From contig JAEXXY010000501.1 in NCBI GenBank assembly GCA_023451855.1, forward strand, positions 1 to 9,466: a stretch of 9,466 nucleotides of DNA. The letters are read 5' to 3'. The translations under genes were made by a program, and so were the position numbers. The stretch's first letter is position 1, and every line of letters begins with the position of its first letter. The notes under the pieces are model-generated. The model was not told where the DNA came from and ran no database searches. It saw nothing but the letters and a program-made list of their open reading frames with translations. This stretch comes from Actinomycetes bacterium (GTDB lineage: Bacteria; Actinomycetota; Actinomycetes; Actinomycetales; Dermatophilaceae). This document shows positions 4,494 to 9,466 of the stretch, piece after piece.

Positions 4494-7314
4494 AGCCGGT
4501 GCGGAAGGCGGTGAGGGCAGCCATCCACTGCCCGCCGCCGGTGCCGCTCGCCGCGTACGGGCCCGCCGTCGGCGCGCCACGGTAGGCGGTCGCGAGGTGG
4601 TCGGTCGACACGCTGAGCGTCGGCAGCCCGGTCCAGCCGGACCCCCAGGCCGGCACCGCGCCGCTCGACTCCAGTCCGGCCACGGCGAACAGCTCGTCAC
4701 CGGTGGCCGACGTCGTCACCGACCCCGAGCTGACGGCTGTCCCCGACCCGGTCGCACCGGCACTGACGTCGACTCCCGTGACACCCGCCAGCTCGTCCAC
4801 GGCCAGATGCGTCTCCGCGGCCGCCCCGTAGGTGACCGTCACCGTCGCGCCCGCCGGCAGGGCGCGCGCCCCCACCGCGACCGCCGTCACGACGCGGTCC
4901 CCGGCCGACCCGTCGTTGACGTCACGCACCACCGAGTACGTGTTGCCGACCGAGTCCTTCACCGACACCGCCGCGGTCACGCTCGTCGTGGACAGGAGGG
5001 CCGCGACCACGACCGTGTGCCCGGCAGCCACCCCGGGGGCCCCGACCGTCACCGTGCTCGTCGTCCGGGCGGTCGATGCCGTCAGCGACGCGACCCGGCC
5101 GACGTAGCCCGCCGGCGCGGGCGCTCGTGGCGTCGCCGAGGCCTCGTTGGAGGAGGGCGAGGTCCCGATGCCGTTGACCGCCGCCACGCGGTAGAAATAC
5201 GTCGTCCCGTTCGCGAGGCCCGTGTCGGTGAAGCCCGTGCCGACGACGTTGGCGGCCACCGGCGTCGACGCCTCGGCGCCTGCGCTGGCGCCGCGGTACA
5301 CGTTGTACCCGGTGACGACCGACCCGCCGTTGGAGGAGGGAGCCACCCAGGTCAGCGACACCGACGCGTTTCCGGCCGTGGCCGTGAGCGCGGTCGGCGC
5401 ACCGGCCACGGTGGCCCGCGGCGTCGCCGAGGCCTCGTTCGACGTCGGCGAGGTGCCGACGGCGTTGACCGCCGCGACCCGGTAGAAGTACGTCGTGCCG
5501 TTCGCCAGGCCCGTGTCGGTGAAGCCCGTGCCGGCGACGTTGGAGGCCACCGGCGTCGACGCCTCGGCGCCTGCGCTGGTGCCGCGGTAGACGTTGTACC
5601 CGGTGACGACCGACCCACCGTTGGAGGCCGGCGCCGACCACGACAGAGTCACCGTCGTGCTGCTGCCCACGGCCGCGAGGGACTGCGGCGCCGACGGCGC
5701 GCTCGACGTCGCTCGCGGCGTCGCCGACGCCTCGTTCGACGACGGCGAGGTCCCGACCGCGTTGACGGCGGCCACCCGGTAGAAGTAGGCCGTCCCGTTG
5801 GTCACCGCCGTGTCCGTGAGGCTCGTCAGGGCGACGTTCGTCGCGATGGGAGTGCTGCTCTCCGCTCCTGCTGCCGTGCCCCGGTACACGGTGTAGCCCG
5901 TGACCCCGGAGCCTCCGTCGGAGGCGGGCAGCTGCCACGACAGCGCCACCCTACCGTCCCCCGCGGAGGCGATGAGCCCGATGGGCGCAGACGGCACCGT
6001 CGCTCGCGGGGTCGCCGACGCCTCGTTCGACTGCGGGGAGGTGCCGACCGCGTTGATGGCAGCGACCTTGTAGTAGTAGGCGGTGCCGTTGACCTCACCG
6101 GTGTCGGTGAAGCTGGTGCCGGTGACGTTCGTCGCGATCGGTGTCGGGCCCTCGCCGCCCGGCGTCGACCCGCGGTAGACCGCGTATCCCGTCACGGCCG
6201 ACCCGCCGTTGGACGCCGGCGCGGTCCACGAGAGGACCACGGACGCGTTGCCGGCCGTGGCGGTCAGCCCCGTCGGTGCGCCCGGCGCGGTCGGCTGGGT
6301 GGGCTGCGGCGTCGCCGATGCCTCGTTCGACCGTGTCGACACGCCGACGGCGTTCACGGCGGAGACGGTGTAGTAGTACGTCGTCCCGTTGACGCGTCCG
6401 GCATCACTGAAGGTCGTCGTCGGGACGTTGGTGGCGATCGGGGTCGTTCCCTCACCGGCGGGGCTCGTGCCGCGGTACACGTTGTAGCCGGTGACGGCGG
6501 AGCCGCCGTCGCTCGCCGGCGCCTTCCACGAGAGGTTCACCGACGCGTCGCCGGCCACCGCGGTCAGGCCCTGGGGAGCCGACGGCGTGGTCGAGGCGGC
6601 GACGCCGATCTGGGCCCAGGGGTGCGACTCGTCGATGCGACCCGACACGAACGAGCCGTTGACGCAGTGCCCGCTGTCGACACCTCCCCCGTTGAGGACC
6701 TGGCCCGAGTCGAGGTAGCTCGTCGTCGTGGTCCCGATCGTGACCCGCACGTCGGGGACCGCGCCGGAGTTGACGCACGAGGCGGTGCTGCCGCCGTTGT
6801 AGGAGTTCGGGGAGAAGTCCGAGCCGTCGAAGTTCGCCGAGTTCTGGGCACCGGTCTCGGTGAGCACCAGCCTGCCCCCGGCCTTGACGGTGAGGGAGGT
6901 GCCCCACAGGCTGTACGTCTTCGACCCGATCGCCACCACGACGCGCACGCCCGTGATGTCGACGCCGCCCGGGTTGTCCAGGCGCACGGCGCCTGCGTCC
7001 CAGCACGTCGTGCTCTTCGGGTAGGTGGGGCACGGGGAACCGACGTAGCTCGACGGGTCGGTGTACGGCCAGGGGCTCGGCTGCTTCGAGCTCGACGCCG
7101 CCGAGTGCGTGTCCATGTACCCGACGAAGACGTTGAGCGGGGTGGCCGCCGAGGCCGGTGCGAGCACCGCCAGGCCCCCCTGCAGAGCCAGGGCCGCTGC
7201 GGCGAGTACCGCCCCCAGCCCGCCCCGGACCTGCCGGCGGCGGCGTACCGCGTCGGTCGGGTGGTCGAGACCGGAGGTCTTGACGGAGCGACGCTGGAAG
7301 CGCGGGACACGCAT
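4492..7314 (-). CDS. Large secreted multi-domain protein with five fibronectin type III repeats
   Basis: This is a 940-residue exported protein. A long basic n-region and hydrophobic core end at about 56 (LAPASA, cleavage before Ala57). Residues 57-236 form a domain with all four of the protein's cysteines (95, 104, 180, 217), probably two disulfides. Its features DAGAVRLDN, SLWGTSLTVKAGGRLVLTET and NFDGSDF resemble a beta-rich domain I have seen at the front of other secreted FN3 proteins. Five FN3 domains follow (about 243-336, 344-437, 440-535, 539-634, 637-730), each with GYxVYRG and an N-G-T-x-Y aromatic segment ending SNEASATP. Residues 736-940 form a beta-sandwich-like domain with DSVGNTYSVV and HLAVDELAGV. 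No catalytic site or sorting signal is visible; adhesion or polysaccharide binding is inferred. ATG 7314 has AAGGTGA just upstream. The frame is open to 7389, but that extension runs through the promoter region. Confidence 0.88.
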   Translation of the reverse strand: MRVPRFQRRSVKTSGLDHPTDAVRRRRQVRGGLGAVLAAAALALQGGLAVLAPASAATPLNVFVGYMDTHSAASSSKQPSPWPYTDPSSYVGSPCPTYPKSTTCWDAGAVRLDNPGGVDITGVRVVVAIGSKTYSLWGTSLTVKAGGRLVLTETGAQNSANFDGSDFSPNSYNGGSTASCVNSGAVPDVRVTIGTTTTSYLDSGQVLNGGGVDSGHCVNGSFVSGRIDESHPWAQIGVAASTTPSAPQGLTAVAGDASVNLSWKAPASDGGSAVTGYNVYRGTSPAGEGTTPIATNVPTTTFSDAGRVNGTTYYYTVSAVNAVGVSTRSNEASATPQPTQPTAPGAPTGLTATAGNASVVLSWTAPASNGGSAVTGYAVYRGSTPGGEGPTPIATNVTGTSFTDTGEVNGTAYYYKVAAINAVGTSPQSNEASATPRATVPSAPIGLIASAGDGRVALSWQLPASDGGSGVTGYTVYRGTAAGAESSTPIATNVALTSLTDTAVTNGTAYFYRVAAVNAVGTSPSSNEASATPRATSSAPSAPQSLAAVGSSTTVTLSWSAPASNGGSVVTGYNVYRGTSAGAEASTPVASNVAGTGFTDTGLANGTTYFYRVAAVNAVGTSPTSNEASATPRATVAGAPTALTATAGNASVSLTWVAPSSNGGSVVTGYNVYRGASAGAEASTPVAANVVGTGFTDTGLANGTTYFYRVAAVNGIGTSPSSNEASATPRAPAPAGYVGRVASLTASTARTTSTVTVGAPGVAAGHTVVVAALLSTTSVTAAVSVKDSVGNTYSVVRDVNDGSAGDRVVTAVAVGARALPAGATVTVTYGAAAETHLAVDELAGVTGVDVSAGATGSGTAVSSGSVTTSATGDELFAVAGLESSGAVPAWGSGWTGLPTLSVSTDHLATAYRGAPTAGPYAASGTGGGQWMAALTAFRTG
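5125..6588 (-). repeat. Tandem array of five fibronectin type III coding repeats
   Basis: Repeats, in gene order, span about 6588-6307, 6285-6004, 5997-5710, 5700-5413 and 5406-5125. Each encodes about 94-96 residues and is joined to the next by a short Pro/Thr/Ala linker. All keep the phrases xxGGSxVTGYxVYRG and SNEASATP. Similarity is uneven: the C-terminal two thirds of repeats four and five are almost the same, while their first thirds differ. Confidence 0.85.
5200..5627 (-). repeat. Near-identical 137-bp direct repeats within FN3 domains 4 and 5
   Basis: Bases 5200-5336 and 5491-5627 align without gaps at a spacing of 291 bases (97 codons). I count seven mismatches in 137 positions, about 95 percent identity, well above the similarity of the other FN3 repeats. 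This indicates recent duplication or gene conversion. It is also a spot where repeat number could change between strains. Confidence 0.85.
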
Positions 7315-7360
7315 CGCGATCACCTTCTTGCGGGGTCCCCCCCATGCACCTGGTCGGAGG

Positions 7361-7399
7361 ATCCCACACCGGCGCGACGGTGTCGTCATGCAGATGACG
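7361..7399 (-). promoter_or_regulatory. Candidate promoter and operator of the FN3 protein gene
   Basis: On the minus strand, ATGACG (7389-7384) can serve as a -35 box, 17 bases before TGGGAT (7366-7361) as a weak -10 box. This puts the transcript start about 40 bases ahead of the ATG at 7314. The -35 box is one arm of an inverted repeat, CGTCAT (7384-7389) and ATGACG (7394-7399), with a 4-base centre, which looks like a binding site for a dimeric regulator. The boxes fit the consensus only partly. Confidence 0.35.
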
Positions 7400-7407
7400 T
7401 ACGCCGA

Positions 7408-7439
7408 GACGCCGGACGACCCGAAGGCCCTCCGGCGTC
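7408..7439 (-). terminator. Terminator hairpin after the acyl-CoA dehydrogenase gene
   Basis: A perfect 9-bp inverted repeat, GACGCCGGA (7408-7416) and TCCGGCGTC (7431-7439), has a 14-base loop. It starts 14 bases past the stop codon at 7454, the right place to end that transcript before the FN3 gene promoter. There is no T-run, as is frequent in this kind of genome. It is the strongest intergenic stem in this half of the window. Confidence 0.6.
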
Positions 7440-7453
7440 GGCGACGCGCGGGC

Positions 7454-8620
7454 TCAGCCCTTGAGGAGCTGGCGCGCCATGACGATGCGCTGGACCTGGT
7501 TGGTGCCCTCGTAGATCTGGGTGATCTTGGCGTCGCGCATCATCCGCTCGAGCGGGAAGTCGCGCGTGTACCCGGCGCCGCCGAGCAGCTGGACGGCGTC
7601 GGTCGTCACCTTCATCGCGACGTCGGAGGCGAAGCACTTGGCGGCGGCCCCGAAGAAGGGGAGGTCCTTGTCGCCGCGCTCGCTCTTCGCAGCCGCGACG
7701 TAGACCATCTGACGCGCGGCCTCGAGCTCCATCGCCATGTCGGCGAGCATGAACTGGATGCCCTGGAAGTCGGCGATGTGCTTGCCGAACTGCTTGCGCT
7801 CCTTGACGTAGGCCAGCGCCTGGTCGAGGGCGCCCTGGGCGATGCCGACGGCCTGCGCGCCGATCGTGACGCGGGTGTGGTCGAGCGTGCGCAGCGCGAT
7901 CTTGAGGCCGTCGCCGACCTGCCCGACGACGCGGTCGCCCGGGATGCGGACGTTGTCGAAGTGCAGCTCACGCGTCGGGCTGCCCTTGATGCCGAGCTTG
8001 CGCTCCTTCTCACCGAACGTGAAGCCCTCGTCGGACTTCTCGACGACGAACGCCGTGACGTTGCCGCCGCGCGGGCCGTCCGGGTCGGTGACAGCGAGCA
8101 CCGTGTAGTACTCGGAGACACCGGCGTTCGTGATCCACGACTTCTGGCCGTTCAGGACCCAGCCGTCGCCGTCCTGGCGCGCACGGCACTTCATCGACGC
8201 GGTGTCCGACCCGGCCTCGCGCTCGGACAGGCCGTAGGAGAACGTCGTCCTTCCCTGCGCGAGCGGCGGCAGGTAGCGCTGCTTGAGGTCGTCGCTGCCG
8301 TCGAGGATCAGCGGCAGCGAGCCGAGCTTGTTGACGGCCGGGATGAGCGAGGCCGATGCGTCGACGCGAGCGACCTCCTCTATGACGATGCACGTGGCGA
8401 GCGCGTCGGCCCCAACGCCGTCGTACTCCTCGGGCACGTGGGGGGCGAAGAAGTCGGACGCGACGAGGGCGTCGTGCGCCTCCTGCGGGTAGCGCGCCTC
8501 CTCGTCGACCGCGGCGGCGTACGGAGCGATCTTGTCCTCGGCGATCGCCCGGATCGCCTCTCGCAGCGCCTCGTGGTCCTCGCTGGTCCGGAACAGGTCG
8601 AAGTCGGCATTCGTGCTCAC
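7454..8620 (-). CDS. fadE25: Acyl-CoA dehydrogenase, FadE25 type
   Basis: This 388-residue flavoenzyme oxidises acyl-CoA to the 2,3-enoyl-CoA, passing electrons to an electron-transfer flavoprotein in the cytoplasm. Recognised motifs are ATCIVIEEVARVDASASLIP (75-94), YGLSEREAGSD (129-139), KSWITNAG (160-167), RKLGIKGSP (207-215), RKQFG (275-279), QLLGGAGYTRDFP (344-356) and IYEGT with the expected catalytic base Glu371. Length and sequence follow mycobacterial FadE25 (about 389 residues) closely, as I remember it; chain length and branched or straight preference are unknown. The start is GTG at 8620. TAGGAT lies seven bases before it, so the message may be leaderless. In mycobacteria this gene sits beside purE/purK, which is not the case here: its upstream neighbour is a DUF222/HNH gene 67 bases away. 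No truncation or missing residue is seen. Confidence 0.94.
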   Translation of the reverse strand: MSTNADFDLFRTSEDHEALREAIRAIAEDKIAPYAAAVDEEARYPQEAHDALVASDFFAPHVPEEYDGVGADALATCIVIEEVARVDASASLIPAVNKLGSLPLILDGSDDLKQRYLPPLAQGRTTFSYGLSEREAGSDTASMKCRARQDGDGWVLNGQKSWITNAGVSEYYTVLAVTDPDGPRGGNVTAFVVEKSDEGFTFGEKERKLGIKGSPTRELHFDNVRIPGDRVVGQVGDGLKIALRTLDHTRVTIGAQAVGIAQGALDQALAYVKERKQFGKHIADFQGIQFMLADMAMELEAARQMVYVAAAKSERGDKDLPFFGAAAKCFASDVAMKVTTDAVQLLGGAGYTRDFPLERMMRDAKITQIYEGTNQVQRIVMARQLLKG

Positions 8621-8627
8621 GGCGGCG

Positions 8628-8668
8628 ATCCTACTCGCCGGTTCGGATTAGTAGGACGTCCTAGTGAT
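8628..8668 (-). promoter_or_regulatory. Candidate promoter and palindromic operator of the acyl-CoA dehydrogenase gene
   Basis: On the minus strand, TAGGAT (8633-8628) is a good -10 hexamer that ends seven bases before the GTG start, the spacing of a leaderless actinobacterial transcript. Overlapping and upstream of the -35 position is a palindrome. The perfect core is TAGGACGTCCTA (8652-8663), extended to arms ATTAGTAGGAC (8647-8657) and GTCCTAGTGAT (8658-8668), which match at 9 of 11 positions. This size and symmetry suit a TetR-family regulator, a common controller of acyl-CoA metabolism genes. Which regulator binds is inference. Confidence 0.55.
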
Positions 8669-8687
8669 GGACACCACGGCGAGACTC

Positions 8688-9466
8688 TCAGAAGGGCGGG
8701 AGGTCGACGTCAACGGGGCCGTCAACGGGGTCGGCGAGCCCCCCGACCGCAGGCGCAGACAGGTCCGGCGGGTCGAGTCCGTCGCGCCAGTTCCTGGGGT
8801 GGGTCGTGTAGGTGCGGCCGGTGAGGGTGGTCCATTCCAGGGCGCGGTCGGAGCCGTCGCTGGTGGGTCGGGAGGTCCAGATGCCGTCGGTCTTGACGTT
8901 GTGGTGCAGCCGGTGCTTGGTGACGAGGTTGTCGACCGCGGTGGGCCCGGCCGGCCAGGGGGTCTCGTGGTCGAGGTCGCATCGCGTGGCGGGGACCTGG
9001 CAGTCGGGCCCGCGGCAGGTGCCGTCGAGCGCCTGGACGTGCTCGACCATGGCCCGGCTCGGCCGGTAGCTCTTGGTGGGTCGGGTGATCGCATGCCCGG
9101 TGGTCAGGTCGACGGGCAGGGTCGCCCAGACCGAGCCGGGGCGGGTCATGACCTGTCGGGCGTGGGCGGCGGTGACCCAGCCGTGGCCGGGGACCTCGCA
9201 CGCGGCGTCGGAGGCGCCGGTGGCCACCTCGAACGGCACGACGAGCCACACCCGGGCCGCTGCCTGCCCGGTGAAGGCCACGCCACCGCAGGCGTCCTCG
9301 GCCTTGTCGGCCCCGGAGGCGACACTCGCGGCACCGGCGACAACGGCGACAACGGTGGCACCGGCGGCACTGCCGGCCGGCACACCGGAGGCCGGGTCAC
9401 TCAGGGTGCCGCCGAGCAGGGCGTGGGTGGCCAGGTCGCAGCGCAGCTGGTCCAGGGTGCGCGCAT
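8688..9466 (-). CDS. DUF222-type HNH endonuclease domain protein (5' end outside the window)
   Basis: The frame is open to the right edge, so 258 C-terminal residues are visible. The first read ARTLDQLRCDLATHALLGG, typical of the end of the DUF222 domain in the actinobacterial 13E12-like family. A low-complexity Ala/Val/Gly stretch follows (about 28-55). The HNH/zinc part holds CRGPDC (150-155), RCDLDHETPWPAGPT (161-175, with His166), DNL (178-180) and KHRLHHNVKT (183-192). The usual Cys ahead of the final histidines in many relatives is not present here (KHRLHH). A Pro/Asp-rich acidic tail closes the protein. Members occur in many copies per actinobacterial genome; their role is unclear, with nuclease activity inferred from the HNH motif. 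The GTG at 9383 is inside the gene, not its start. Confidence 0.85.
   Translation of the reverse strand, partial: ARTLDQLRCDLATHALLGGTLSDPASGVPAGSAAGATVVAVVAGAASVASGADKAEDACGGVAFTGQAAARVWLVVPFEVATGASDAACEVPGHGWVTAAHARQVMTRPGSVWATLPVDLTTGHAITRPTKSYRPSRAMVEHVQALDGTCRGPDCQVPATRCDLDHETPWPAGPTAVDNLVTKHRLHHNVKTDGIWTSRPTSDGSDRALEWTTLTGRTYTTHPRNWRDGLDPPDLSAPAVGGLADPVDGPVDVDLPPF

Noticed and set aside
5125..6588. CRISPR-like or satellite array
   Set aside because: The regular spacing of about 290 bases is fully explained by in-frame FN3 domains, and the repeats are far too long for CRISPR.
7315..7389. Longer start of the FN3 protein at 7389
   Set aside because: The extension lies over the candidate promoter and inverted repeat. 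The ATG at 7314 has a good ribosome site and leads directly into a signal peptide.
4597..7464. A 955-codon open frame on the plus strand opposite the FN3 gene
   Set aside because: It is an Arg/Gly/Asp-rich shadow produced by the GC bias of the real gene. It has no domains, signal or ribosome site, whereas the minus-strand reading has a signal peptide and clear FN3 repeats.
9383..9383. GTG at 9383 as the start of the HNH gene
   Set aside because: The same frame continues upstream to the window edge with a typical DUF222 ending and no ribosome site at this GTG.

Overview
The window is GC-rich throughout, with GTG starts, strong purine-rich ribosome sites, a close relative of mycobacterial FadE25, a DUF222-type HNH protein and an actinobacterial-style ydaO RNA. 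This fits a chromosomal segment of a high-GC Actinomycetota, probably Micrococcales-like; I cannot name a genus. I see no tRNA, rRNA, insertion sequence or CRISPR array.

Layout. (1) The left edge holds the first 43 codons of a minus-strand secreted or membrane protein (130 to 1). Its leader (300 to 148) is a clearly recognisable ydaO-yuaA cyclic-di-AMP riboswitch. (2) A minus-strand GAF-LuxR type regulator (1446 to 448) ends just downstream of that leader in the map. (3) A 564-base divergent intergenic region separates it from a plus-strand three-gene operon for polar amino-acid import: lipoprotein receptor (2011-2844), permease (2889-3674) and ATPase (3671-4462, overlapping the permease by ATGA). 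A promoter-like region with twin TCATAACC repeats and a hairpin-rich leader precedes the operon. (4) Converging on the operon is a 940-residue secreted protein (7314 to 4492). It has a four-cysteine N-terminal domain, five fibronectin type III (FN3) domains and a C-terminal beta-sandwich-like domain. (5) Upstream of it, on the same strand, is an acyl-CoA dehydrogenase of the FadE25 type (8620 to 7454), whose promoter carries a 22-base near-perfect palindrome. (6) The right edge holds the 3' part of a DUF222/HNH endonuclease-like gene (9466 to 8688).

How the parts work together. The only clear multi-gene system is the amino-acid ABC transporter; the divergent regulator is a candidate controller of it (inference). 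The remaining genes look independently transcribed, each with its own candidate promoter or terminator. The most informative non-coding element is the c-di-AMP riboswitch. It suggests that the truncated gene at the left edge encodes a cell-wall-remodelling or osmotic-stress protein, as is usual for this riboswitch class in actinobacteria. I found no new multi-gene defence or mobile system here.
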